Assembly (NCBI GenBank): GCA_023014335.1
Contig: JAECYW010000009.1
Location: forward strand, 2,666,001-2,730,000
DNA: 64,000 nucleotides
Direction: 5' to 3'
Origin: Galerina marginata
Lineage: Eukaryota; Basidiomycota; Agaricomycetes; Agaricales; Galerinaceae
Every line of letters starts with the position of its first letter. Within the stretch, counting starts at the first letter, position 1. Below, piece by piece: positions 34,037 through 44,929 of the stretch. The translations under genes and the position numbers were made by a program. The notes below the pieces were generated by a model that saw only the letters and a list, made by a program, of their open reading frames with translations, was not told where the DNA came from and searched no databases.

Positions 34037-36602
34037 TCACACTGCATTCAATTTTCGGCTCTTTGCCTTTCCCTCGCCTTTTTCCTGCTCGTTCCCATCT
34101 GAACGTTTTCTCTTCACCAACGACCCGTTGAAAGTCTTGATGCAAAGGAGTAAATCATTGACCGCTGGACCCCAACGTTCGTCTTGGCCTGCCCACCACT
34201 TCAGCCCAATCAAAGCAGTCACCAGTCCCGATGGTCCCCCTTTTCTCAACGTCAGCATGCTATCCTTTCCCTTCGCGAGCTCCAAGGAAAGCGGGAGGCC
34301 ATTCTTTAGCGGGTTCTTTCTCCATTCCGGCTGGATAGTGTTCCACCACACAAGCCACTCATCTGCGAACGCGGACTTATCGGGAAGCACGGGAATAGAC
34401 CCATATTTGCGTCCGGACAGCCATTTCGACAGTAGAGCAGGTCTGGACTTCGCAGGGATACGGAACTGAAGGTTATTGTCAAGTAAGTCTATCAATCAAT
34501 TGATATATATAAGCTGGGTGCTTACCGAACTTGTATCCAGTTCACTGGCCTCTTTCTTCTCAAACTCCAACCATCGTCTGATGCAATCCTTCCAGGATTC
34601 ATCATCGACTCCTTGGCTCAAGTAGTCGCTGGCCAGGTCAAGCCATACGAGTTGCTGTGGGACATCCTTCGAGACCGCTGGCCTGTGACTGCGGGTGACG
34701 CGATCGCTGTTCTCGTCCGTAATTCCACTTCCCAAACTGATCGACGTCGGTGCCTCGTTATCAATGGCCGCATTCCCGTCCCGGGTCCCTAGAACTGCCG
34801 GTGCGCTGACATGAGCAACCAGAGGCGGGTTATCACCAGGCATAGACGACAACTGAGTGGCAGTGAGTGCGTCCGTCAATCCGGAACCCTCCGCCATGTT
34901 TTGAGGGGCGGTCATGGTAGCTGGCAAATACGTGAGTAAACCTTGATGTTTGTCGAGCAATTTAACTTACATGTTCCACAATTTTCGTCCATTCCTATCG
35001 ATGTGTTGATAACAATCCCACCTGGACCAAACATCGCACCGCTCGCGAAGCCGGAATCCGTGTTGGTATCTGTTGTTAGATTAAGATCGTCGAGGAAGGA
35101 CAGGTCGCCACTGTAAGTTGTCCACTCCTCCTGAAGTGAGTTCCACTGTTCATCCGTCAAACTGCCTATGTCCAGGCCCGGAAACATCGCGTCCAGCTCA
35201 TTCGAAGCTCCTGGGCCAACGTCGGCACTGGAAGGCGGCTGTATCATTGGGAGTGGGACAATGGAATCACCCGATTCCTGATTCTGACTCAGAACCGTAG
35301 AAGTGGCCGACGTCGATGGTAGGGGATTTAACTGCATAATAGGCTCCTGAATCTGACACGGAACTGTTGAAGGAACCGACGTCACTGATAGCGGATTCAA
35401 CTGCGCAGTAGGCCCAGGAATCCCCGACAAGCCTGAAGCTGCCGAAGTAGATGGGAATTTCGAAGAGCCGCTGTCCTCTTGATCACCTTGGGCACCGGCA
35501 TGAGCAGGTTCGGGTAGGCCCTCGTTCTCGGGCGCATGCACATTAGTATCAGTCTTTTCCGGTATGATTTCTTCTCCTCCGTCGTCCGCTATTAATTTAC
35601 TATTAACCTCATATACATTCCCATAATTGATAACACTCACGATAGACGTTGTACAGGAAAGACCGAAAAGGTGCCAGAATATGATCGTAAAAGTCGGGAT
35701 TCGCGACTGAAAATATTTGTTGATAGCGGTCTTCTCCTACATGTATCGCAATGGATTGTATCTTCCCGATCGCGCTGGTGTCACGGCCACCCCCCAACAC
35801 GGTAAACGACCATCCCGTGCGTCTAGCCATTTCGTCAAAGAAAGCTTTAACGGCCTCTGGTAATTCGGTGATAGCACTGAGAAATTGGTAAGCCTTGTGT
35901 AGAAGAAAGTTCACAAATCACTTACGCTGCACATTCTTCAGGACTAGGAACTTCAGGAGTAGGTTCTTGTTTTATGCGCAGCTTCAGTTGAGCGTGCTCT
36001 GTGCGGATGGCTGTCTTGATTACTTCGTCTTCACCTGCCCAAGCCTCAGCAGTGCACTTATTGATAATGGCCAGTCGTTGTTTCGAGTCGACGCTTCCGT
36101 TTTGTAGAACTCGCATTACAAGAGGTCGGATTTTTTCGTCGTAATGAGCCTTTGAGTATAAATTTAGCTCAGAAGGGACTCTTGGAGGCTGGCCTGTTGA
36201 GCCAATGACAATAGTTGGTTTTCCTCGTCGGCGAGAACTGCCAGTTCCCCGGTTATTGTACCAATTGATGATTTGCTAAAATAGTCGAAGATTTCTGTCA
36301 GATGACTGAGACTGAGTTACGAGGACAAGGCTCACGTTTTTTCGTAATTTCGTCCATTCGGACATGGGCATATCCTTACAATCCTGGGGCTTCTTCGCGG
36401 TACTTTTTTTCTTTGGAACTACCATAGGCCATATCTCGGCAGTTGCATTGGGCCAACGAGCAAAAAAATCGCGATGAATTATTGTCCAAAATGCAGGAGT
36501 CGTTTTTTCGCGCTGAGCCGATAAAAAATCGGGCAGCCGACCTTCCAAAAAGTCAATCTGATCGGGCGTTGCCCAAGCCACAGACGGCATCTGGGAGAAC
36601 AT
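34037..36602 (-). CDS. KDZ-element cargo protein, 764 aa, unknown function
   Basis: Six exons (36602-36336, 36275-35926, 35876-35641, 35588-34971, 34920-34526, 34465-34037) join in phase. The N-terminus starts MFSQMPSVAWATPDQIDFLE with a region rich in Trp and Phe (FWTIIHRDFFARWP) and a Lys-rich patch. A middle part is low-complexity Ser/Pro/Asn/Leu with an acidic stretch (DEQWNSLQEEW). A conserved C-terminal block contains VWLDLASDYLSQG, WKDCIRRWLEFEKKEA, PAKSRPALLSKWLSGRK and EWLVWWNTIQPEWR, ending in the basic tail KRKRSDGNEQ, KSRKLNAV. I know this block as a recurrent type near KDZ transposases in Agaricomycetes but not its function. The frame is unbroken, so the gene is probably still expressible. 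A DNA-binding accessory role is only a guess from the Trp/basic composition. Confidence 0.75.
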
Positions 36603-36853
36603 ATGATCAAAACCCTCCGAGAGCTTGAGAATGAGCTTACCTCAAAGAGTCAAAATGTCAATTCCGTAATAGCCGCTATTAAGAAGCCGTTTTGGCGTTT
36701 AGGTTTGCCTAGGCGCGACCATAGCTTTTTTTGTGCCTTTGTAAGCCCCGCTAGTTACCGAGGAACTGTATAGCTGTCCCAGAGCTATAAAAGCCAAAAT
36801 CAGGTGGTGATTTTATTATCCTATTTTTTTCATTCACCTCGTCGCCTCAAAAA

Positions 36854-37821
36854 ATGACTCAGAACTACGCCAAAGACGCCGCACAAGTTGGGGCCCCACC
36901 TGATCCTGCAGCAATTCAGACCCTAATCCAGCTGTTCCAATCCACTGGGTTGGGTCTTCGTAAGTGCGAGGTTATCTCCGTTTGTGATCAATCTCACATT
37001 TTAGCTCCAGCCGACGGACCAACCGAGGTCACCATTGCCGAGCTCGTGGTCGCTCTCTATGCCGCAGGTATTAATATCCTGACCCCGAAGGAACAACTCG
37101 ATCGTAAGTCAGATCTTCAAACTCACGGTTGACTCACGCTGAATATCTGAGCCGTTTACCTAGGGGACAAGAACGAGGAGGTCGCCCGTAAGTATTATAT
37201 TCTACATATATATCCCCCATTGTGCTAACGCCCTTTTTAGGTGATGCTAAGCGCGCCCGCTTGGCGGCCATTACTTTGGCTTTCGAAGAGACTGACGCCA
37301 AGTACCGCGAGTCTCGTAAGTTGCTCAATCTGACTTAGATTTTTCTTTTTCTCACCCCCCTCTTCTTATAGTTTCTGCGGCTGCTTCCGCCGCTGAGGAG
37401 GAAGCTGCTGCTGCCGCCGCTGAAAAGGAAGCTGCTGCCGCCGCAGCAGCTGAAGAAACGCCTGCTGTTCCAGGATCTTCCTCGGGCACGGCAATCCCTG
37501 GTACCATCACTGGCTTCGTCTGTGTCAATTGCAAAGCATACAACCTCCTTCGTCCTTCGAAGGATACTTGGTACTGTATTACCGTCGGGCTAGGCGTCGG
37601 AGTCTTCCAGGACTGGTATGTCAATACCCTCGTTGTCACCATCAAGATTTAATCGTGATATCTACAGGAATCTGGCTAGCCCGCTTGTCAACGGCATACG
37701 CAAGGCCGTGTATAAGAAAAAATCGTCACAGGCTGCCGCCCTCGAATCTTTCAGGAGCGCCAAGGAGGCCGGATTGGTCAAGATTGTCAATCCAGATGGA
37801 ACCTTGACCACCGTCGTGTGA
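36854..37821 (+). CDS. Cargo protein with RNase H1 N-terminal (viroplasmin-like) domain, 233 aa
   Basis: Six exons (36854-36959, 37005-37103, 37164-37187, 37241-37315, 37372-37615, 37668-37821) join in phase; exon 3 is only 24 nt. The N-terminal half is helical with VTIAELVVALYAAGINIL, then an Ala/Glu-rich linker encoded by a GCTGCC-rich stretch. The C-terminal ~75 residues contain DTWYCITVGLGVGVFQDW, NGIRKAVYKKKSSQAA and FRSAKEAG. This pattern (Y-x-V-x-G, GVF-W, then K-x-YKKF-s-x-x-A) is the small RNA-DNA hybrid-binding domain at the N-terminus of RNase H1. No RNase H catalytic domain follows. The gene lies inside the KDZ element, head-to-head with the 764-aa gene at 250 bp, so they may share a promoter. 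Binding of nucleic-acid hybrids is inferred from the family. Confidence 0.75.
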
Positions 37822-37958
37822 GGTAGATTCCCCCGTGCTTCATCATTGCTCCTTGGCTCGTTCGTCCCCACTGCCTCGGTGCCTTGTAAATGTCATGTTA
37901 TTATCTCTGTATCGAATGTATCACGTTTGCCTTGCCCACAATACAGTCCTTGCTTTGA

Positions 37959-38390
37959 TTACTCCGCCTGATACATGAATCCCCGCTTCGAAAACTCCTC
38001 TCTGAAATCCTTGATACCTATGAGTGCGGTACAGTATATATCCTCAACCCAAGCAAGAGTCTTTGATATTTTTTTGATAACGATGTCCGCCTGCGACCAA
38101 GCCTCACCAACACCGTCCAACTCCAATATATTTGCTTGATAACGGTACAGGGAAGCTTGAAATCCTTCAAGCGCGGTCGTGTGCTTGATTATCTCGTCAA
38201 TGTCTTGCTCATCCATAAACTTTGTGCAGATTGACTCGATAAAAGAGGCCGAATCCTCACGGTGCCCGGTATGACGGGTAAATCGGTTATTAACCCGATC
38301 AATCTGTTCCCTCCAAACATCTAGTGGCTTCTTCCTGTTACACAGCTCAGCGGATGGTAGTGTACGGTTAGATCTTTTTCTGTACGGCGT
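37959..38390 (-). CDS. Possible small cargo gene, helical protein, 5' end unresolved
   Basis: A minus-strand frame from about 38390 to the TGA at 37959 reads RKKPLDVWREQIDRVNNRFT, then MDEQDIDEIIKHTTALEGFQ and EDIYCTALIGIKDFREEF. It looks like real, helix-rich coding sequence (about 140 codons). The first in-frame ATG is at 38216, and residues upstream of it also look coding. I found no clear upstream exon. The product is unknown. It converges with the 233-aa gene, whose stop is 138 bp away. Confidence 0.4.
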   Translation of the reverse strand, partial: TPYRKRSNRTLPSAELCNRKKPLDVWREQIDRVNNRFTRHTGHREDSASFIESICTKFMDEQDIDEIIKHTTALEGFQASLYRYQANILELDGVGEAWSQADIVIKKISKTLAWVEDIYCTALIGIKDFREEFSKRGFMYQAE

Positions 38391-38955
38391 GATTAGTTGG
38401 ATGTAATTGGGGTAATTGGTAAATTAGTTTGAACTGTAAATTGTGATCCTCATGATATGACTTCCTCCGGCGCTCATTAATGATAGTTTTGGCTCTAAAG
38501 TGACAAATGAATATTCAACAACCCAATAAAAATTTGTTTGAATACCTCTCATAATGCTTCTTGCTTTTGGCCCTATTTGCGGCCAATTTTTCCTCGGTGG
38601 TAAAGTATAGTTGACGTCGCCCCATGGATGTGGTTGGTACTTAAGTAATGAATCACGCTTAAAGTCTTGAGGCTCTCACACCTTCGTCTGACCTTTTTAC
38701 CTACCTGGCAAACCATAGTTGCAAAATATATCTGCTGAAAGCCAGATTTATTCTGAACTAAATGGTCTTTTTATCTCAATTTTTGGTACACGCCAGACAT
38801 TGATATTGCATTCTAGATATTTTATACTTAACCAGGTGTGCTGACTTTGAATAAGAGAGAGGCTCTGAACCTTAATTTTGCACCTATAATCCACCGAAGA
38901 CGCTTTTCAATTTTATCCAGAACGTTTACTCCCGTCGCCTCCCACATCCTTACAA

Positions 38956-39819
38956 ATGCCAAAAGCCAAAAAGGACCAGGTACAGTTTTTATCGTGTTCA
39001 ACTCAGGGTCTAGCATTTCTCACATGTGCTCGCAGGCTGTGCTGATTGCTGCCGGTCGCCATACTCTGCCGCCCAGTGTGGTCTCTGGCCAGTATGACTT
39101 CATAGCAGAAATGGGTCCGTACCTCAAACAAGCCGGTGCGAACAATGAAGAAGCCGCATTCTATGTGGCCATGTTCAAGCTGTGGTTCTCCTACTGGCCC
39201 GAAGTCCCCACCAACAAGGACGATGTTGACTTCGCGATTCACCGTGCTGAGCTCACTAAAAAGGTATGTTTACCCTGCCATTGATTGATCGATCTCAGAG
39301 ATTCACTCGCTCTCTTTCAGGCATGCAAGGCAGATCTTTTGTTCGCACGAGTCACAAAGGTTCTCCCTGCTATTTCTTGGCAGGAGTTTATTGCCGAGAG
39401 ACAAAAGGCATTTGACCACGTTCAGGTCCGTACCACCTGAACAATTACCTTTGGTCTGAATCTCACAAAATCATTAGGAAGCGGCTTATAAACCTAAACC
39501 TAAACGCTCATTTGAAAAAGCTTTTCTCGGACAAGGAAGTACTTCCGCGGCAGGCAATCTTACAATGGGCGAACGGTGCGTGAACATGTAGTTCCATTTT
39601 AGGTTCAAGAACTTACCGGTTTACAGTGCGTCTCTCAACCTTGAAAGTGCCATAGCCTTTTCCTCCAAGGCCCGCCTTCGCCCTTACCCAATTGCCCTTC
39701 GCAGTTTGTCTCCGGAGTATACTGTTGTTGAAGACTCCGACGATTTGCCTGAGCTTGTGATGGATAGCACTGATTCTCAATGTGCTGGCCCATCGTCCAA
39801 GAAGGCTAGAGTAGATTAA
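38956..39819 (+). CDS. KDZ-element cargo protein, 215 aa, unknown function
   Basis: Five exons (38956-38979, 39036-39263, 39321-39425, 39478-39575, 39627-39819) join in phase; the first exon has only 8 codons (MPKAKKDQ). The body contains FIAEMGPYLKQAGANNEEAA, MFKLWFSYWPEVP and ISWQEFIAERQKAF, a helical pattern with no family that I recognise. The end is Ser/Asp-rich (VVEDSDDLPELVMDSTDS) and closes with KKARVD. It lies 160 bp upstream of the KDZ transposase on the same strand, which suggests a linked function in the element. The start was chosen because the short first exon joins in frame and a longer upstream frame has no supporting features. Confidence 0.65.
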
Positions 39820-39979
39820 TGTAGTGTATGCCAAAGCGTAGCATTTAGCCAGGAATGTATTTCTGTACAATGTCGATAATCACTATATTATTACTTGGGT
39901 CAAGTTTTGTTGAGCCGCAGAATGAGCCAGAAAGATTCGTCACTCGGACTGTGACTACATACACCCTCTCCGGGCTATC

Positions 39980-42900
39980 ATGCCGCCTCGCAGGAAAGCG
40001 GTCCACATTGACGAGTATATTCCACCCAAAGAACGTCCTGCGCCGCTTGTCAATACACACACGGATTATGGCCACAATAATACCCACCGCACAATCCATG
40101 TGCCTATCCCAACTGGGGTACATCTTCGTTCGGCCATTCAGCCAGCTCTGCATGCGACGACATCTCCAACACCACGACTCGATTGGGTTTTACAGGTCCC
40201 AGAATTGCCGTACAAGCTCTATGATGGTGACCTGGAGATTGCTGAAATGGAGGACTGCGAACTCGAGGCGTTGGGATTAACGAAATATATCAGAAAGGAT
40301 TCAAAAGAAAGAGTCGATGTCCCTCAAAAGCGGCAGAAGACTCAGTCGGTAAGATTGTATTCAGGATTTCTTTGTCTACTTTAACTTTGACTCGTTGTTA
40401 CATTTATTCAGACACATCCCATCCTTTTTTGGACCCCGTACATTGATTTATATGTCGATGAATTTCTCCGGTTGGAAGGACGTGGCTCATCAGACCTTGA
40501 CCGATGTGCAATATGTACATTGAATCTCTCCAGCACTGCTTTCCGGTGCAAGGATTGTCAAAGTGAGGTCCTGACTTGTGCGAATTGCATGGTTTCAACG
40601 CATAGGTGGAATCCATTCCACCGTATTGAAGTAAGTCTTTTTTTGATGCTTACAATCACAATTTGACACCGCCGACTCCTAGCAATGGACTGGAACATAC
40701 TTTACCCGAGTTACTCTCAAAGACTTGGGGTTGCGCATTCAGCTGGGCCACGCTGATAGCTCTTGCCTGGCACCAGTTAATGCATTTAATAATGATTTTG
40801 TGGTCATAGCAGCGAATGGAGTACACGAAGTTTCCCTGGACTATTGCGGTTGTACGGCAGCACAGTCTAAGCCAACCCAACTACTGCGCGCTCGCCTCTT
40901 TCCATCAACTGTAACCGACCCCAAGACAGCGGCTACTTTTGGAGTTTTAGAGCAATTCCAACTTCTTACATTCACGTCAAAGGTCTCTGGCTACGAATTT
41001 TATCGATCACTAGCTCGCATGACGGATAATACTGGAGTTAGCCCGCCTCCCGTATGTGGCAAGCTCGTATTTCAGATTTTTATGCTTATTATTCTTTTAA
41101 GGACCGGTACCCAGTATTCATGCGAATTGTGCGTGAGTGGCGTCATATTCGCCTGTTAAAACGTATGGGTCGTGGGCATTCGGCATCAGGAGTTAAAGGT
41201 ACAAAGGAGGGCGAATGTGCTGTCTTATGTCCCGCATGTCCCCAGCCTGGAAAAAACCTGCCTGCGGATTGGAAAGAAAGACCCGACTCCGAGCAGTGAG
41301 TCTAAATCAAGTAAGATCTTAGACTTGGTTTCTGACAATGTGGCAGATGGCTCTACTCGCTCTTCATTGGCATTGATGCGAACTTCAGGCTCAAACGGAT
41401 GAATGTATCAAGTGACGAGCGTGATCCAGCACTTAATCACGGGTATGCTTATGTGGTGGAGAATAGCAAGTTCAAGGCCTACCTCAGAGATTACGACAAG
41501 AAAGTCCCGGAGGAATCAAAAAACACCTGCAATAATCACGACGCTATCAAATCTGCAAGTGCCCGAGGAGGAAATGGTACTGCGGCAAGCGGGCTGGGCA
41601 CGGCAGAATGTAGTCGCCATGATATGAAACGGCCGCTGGCGGTGGGTGATCTTCAGAAGGGAGAGCGGTACGTGACTATAACCCAATCTAATCATTATCC
41701 CGTATTGAAGGGCCACATAGATACGTCAATATGGATTACTTCTTCTTATCTAGTATTCATGACACGCTCCTTCGGCGCATAGTTGTTTCCTACGATATTG
41801 CATGCCAATGGTCATGTAACCTCCTAAAACGGTGCAACGTTTACCCCGCGAACATCTTATCGACAGCGACAGATCTCACTCTCACCTATCTCGTACCTAA
41901 ATTTCACTTGGCCGCCCATGTCCCGAAGTGTCAAACGGCCTATTCGTTCAATTATACACCCGGCGTAGGTCGTACTGATGGTGAAGCACCTGAGCGGGGA
42001 TGGTCCGCAACCAACGGAATTGCAAGCAGCACAAAAGAAATGGGCCCAGGTTCACGAAGCGACACTCTGGATGATCATTTCGGCGACTATAACTGGCGAA
42101 AGATCATCACCATAGGTATGTCGCTGTCGTCCACAGAAGCCTAGATATTGATTTGATTTCTTTCAGCAGAAACCTTTGTTCGAAAAGCAAAGGAGGCTAT
42201 ATCTGAACGAGAGGAAAACGTGGAGGCGTTCATAGAGTTTGATGCGGCATTGCCGGTGGATATTACAGCGTCGTGGACAAAACTTTGCCAAGCCTGGGAA
42301 GCCGACCAAAGAAAGCCTAACCCATTTGTGATCAAAAAAAATAGTACGTTCAATAGCGTTCTCACTCACAACTGGACTTTCACATTTCATACATAGCTGT
42401 CGTTACGGAGTCTGACGTTCGTCTTCGCTTGGCTCGTGAAGATGCAGAGGCCTTGGTCCGTGGAGATGCAGTCACCATACACGAAGACATTAGCCCAAGC
42501 GTACTCATTTCTCAGGGTATTCAGATCGAAGATCTTCAGTGCGTTCCTATGGCCTTGTTCCGAATTTGAATTAATTAACCTGCAGAGTGCGTCTGGCATA
42601 TGACGTTTCGGAACTGGGCCCGCATTCCACCAGCCTTCAACAAACGAAGGTTTTGGAGCGCTCAAATTCTTTGAAAAGACGGATAGATGCTTGGATTAGC
42701 ATTCAACATCTCTACATGCCTGGTGTGGCTTTACTTCGGGCAAGAGATGATGCTGTCGCGGCTTCCCCAGTTGCTGTGCAGGACATTAAGCTCTTTTTGC
42801 CCTCTTTCAACTCCAGCACTCTTCTCTGCGCAAAAAACCTGCTATTGTGCGAATGGCAGTTTCGTTTTTCTCAAGCCGAGGAGACCCTTAACACCTTACG

Positions 42901-43603
42901 CGGACATTTACTCCTACGCTCACACATGTGGAAGTCAAAGAATCTTCACTCGCGAGGCCAAAAACAACAAACCCGCAGCCGGAAACTTCTTTCGGATGTC
43001 GACAACAAAATCTCCGCCACGGTAAAGACCTACAATGCCGTATATCACGCGCTCGAGGTTTTGTCTGTGCCATTGCTTGAAAGGACCTGGCGGAACATTT
43101 TCCGCCCGCTCGCAGAGGGTGATGTCGTGGGTCTCACTTCTATGGACGATTCTGGAAGCGAGGGTCGGAAGCGGCTGTCGTGGATATGGAAAGTCCACGG
43201 TACAGGTGCTAGTGCCGATGAATGTACTCAAGCTGGTACGTCTGAAGCAATATTTTGCTTGATTCATCTAGCTCATGCATGATTATTGTTAGCCCTTCGT
43301 GTCGAGTGGTGCAAAGCAAGAGCAAGAGCCCATCGCTGGCAAGAGGAGTGTTTACTGCTTGCTGAAGAAATGCAGAGGGTGTCTTCGTTCTTTTCATGGC
43401 AGAAAAATTGGTGGAAATCCCTGGCTGCGAATTTAACCGAGCGCTCTGAATGTCTTCGAGAAGGAAAGGTTGCTTATGCAAATCGACAGGCAGATATACG
43501 TGCGAACATGGAACTACACTGCAAGACAGAATGGGAGGGAATTAGCGCTAGGTTAATGACAATGGATGACCGTGATCCATCTGTAGTGGTTGAATGTCAT
43601 TAA
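39980..43603 (+). CDS. KDZ transposase (Kyakuja-Dileera-Zisupton family), 1,048 aa, intact
   Basis: Ten exons (39980-40348, 40412-40630, 40683-41051, 41102-41295, 41347-41667, 41721-42115, 42167-42343, 42397-42538, 42586-43235, 43293-43603) join without a break. An N-terminal basic region (MPPRRKAVHIDEYIPPKE) precedes a CxC2-type zinc cluster (CAICTLNLSS, RCKDCQSEVLTCANCM) near residues 150-190. The RNase H-like catalytic core shows the KDZ triad: D394 in FIGIDANFRLKR, D516 in VVSYDIACQW, E582 in APERGWSATN. A second Cys motif (LCPACPQPG) lies before the first Asp. The C-terminal third is helical and ends SVVVECH. It would cut and join the ends of the element that contains it. No truncation or stop is present, so activity is plausible. 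Confidence 0.93.
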
Positions 43604-43689
43604 AATAAAACATGCCATCTCGATGTCCGTTATCTACAGAGTAAATAATAAGGGTGTCCTGTTCAATAAAGTCCCTAAGGGATGGCACT

Positions 43690-44830
43690 ACGATGGACAA
43701 TGGATAATTGATTAATAACGACCCAGCGAATCGACGTTAGGACGCGCGAACGGATAATAATACAAGTACAGCACGAGGAGTCGGAGGGAGGTGGAAGATG
43801 GATGATAGGTAGGTCGACGGATAAGACACAAATGGATAATAAGGCATAAGCAAGGTGGACAATGGATGATAGGCAGGTCGACGGATAGAAGCACATGCGA
43901 GGTGGATGGAAGATGGATAATATGCAAGTCGACGGATAGAGGCAAATGGGAGGCGGAGAATGGATAATCGAGTGGGATTGATGGATGGACATTAGGACGA
44001 ACGGATAATGATACAAGTACAGCACGAGGGAGGTGGAAGATAGATAATTTGTAGGTCTACGGATAGAGGCACGAGTGAGGCGGAGAATGGATAATCGGTA
44101 CGAGGGAGGTGGAAGATAGATAATTTGTAGGGCGACGGATAAAGGCAAAAGCAAGGCGGAGAATGGATAATCGGGTGAGATTGATGGATGGACATTAGGA
44201 CGAACGGATAATAATTCAAGTACAGCACAAGGGAGGTGGAAAATAGATAATTTGTAGGTCGACGGATAGAGGCACAAGTGAGGCGGATGACAATGAATAA
44301 TCGGCACGAGGGAGGTGGAAGATGGATAATTTGTAGGTCGACGGATAAAGGCAAAAGCAAGGCGGAGAATGGATAATTGGGTGGGATTTATGGATGGATT
44401 AGGACGAATGGATAATAATACAAGTACAGCACGAGGGAGGTGGAAAATAGATAGTTGGTAGGTCGACGGATAGAGGCAAAAGCGAGGCGGAGAATGGATA
44501 ATCGGGTGGGATTGATGGATGGAGATTTGGAGAGGAGCGGGTGCATGAACAATAAGACACAAATGGATAATACGGCATAAGCGAGGTGGTGGATAGATAT
44601 TAGGTAGAGGATGGATAATCGAGTGGAATTGATAGGTGGAGAGGCGTGAATGAATAATACAGCCCGAGGGCGATGGATCCGGGGGATGGATAATAGACGA
44701 TGGACAAATAATACGGGAGGGATAGTGGGCCGGCGCCGTTGGATGACGGGATGCGAAGTCTATTGATAAGATGGGCCTTATAGATAATACAGAAGGGCGA
44801 AAAGGCAGTCTACAGACGGGATAATGGCCT
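43690..44830. repeat. Right sub-terminal array of GGATAAT-type short repeats, inverted relative to the left array
   Basis: The 1.1-kb stretch is filled with ATGGATAAT, CGACGGATA(G/A)AGGCA and GAGGGAGGTGGAAGAT blocks. A longer unit containing GACATTAGGACGAACGGATA recurs. GGATAAT is the reverse complement of ATTATCC of the left array, so the two ends of the element present the same short motif in inverted orientation. The long minus-strand frame at 43675-44562 is a by-product of the repeat. Confidence 0.85.
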
Positions 44831-44919
44831 TATTGATTATGCTAAAAGTCTGGTGATAATGTATGACATTGGTCTAAGAATTACAAGGGTATTATGTATA
44901 GAAATGGCTGCTCTGCCTG

Positions 44920-44929
44920 AAAATGACAC
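44920..44929. repeat. Target-site duplication, right copy (AAAATGACAC)
   Basis: Exact match to 32668-32677, directly after the right terminal sequence of the KDZ element. It encodes the V-I-F of the Helitron protein at the break. Confidence 0.85.

Larger units (their letters stand above)
32678..44919. mobile_element. 12,242-bp KDZ-family DNA transposon carrying cargo genes, inserted in the Helitron transposase gene
   Basis: The left end starts CTGGTAAAACCGC and the right end, read inward, starts CAGGCAGAGCAGC. Both soon reach the shared block ATAATACCCTTGTA (near 32700-32713 and, inverted, 44882-44897). These imperfect terminal inverted repeats are flanked by a direct repeat AAAATGACAC (32668-32677, 44920-44929). 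KDZ elements usually give 8-bp duplications, so up to two of the ten bases may match by chance. Inside each end is more than 1 kb of short-repeat array in opposite orientation. Between the arrays lie five gene models: a 764-aa minus gene, a 233-aa plus gene, a short minus frame, a 215-aa plus gene, and the KDZ transposase. The frame of the host Helitron gene is exactly restored when the element plus one repeat copy is ignored. Confidence 0.9.

Noticed and set aside
43675..44562. 295-codon minus-strand frame, His/Pro/Ser-rich
   Set aside because: It is produced by the right sub-terminal repeat array of the KDZ element; its composition follows the repeat and no domain is present.
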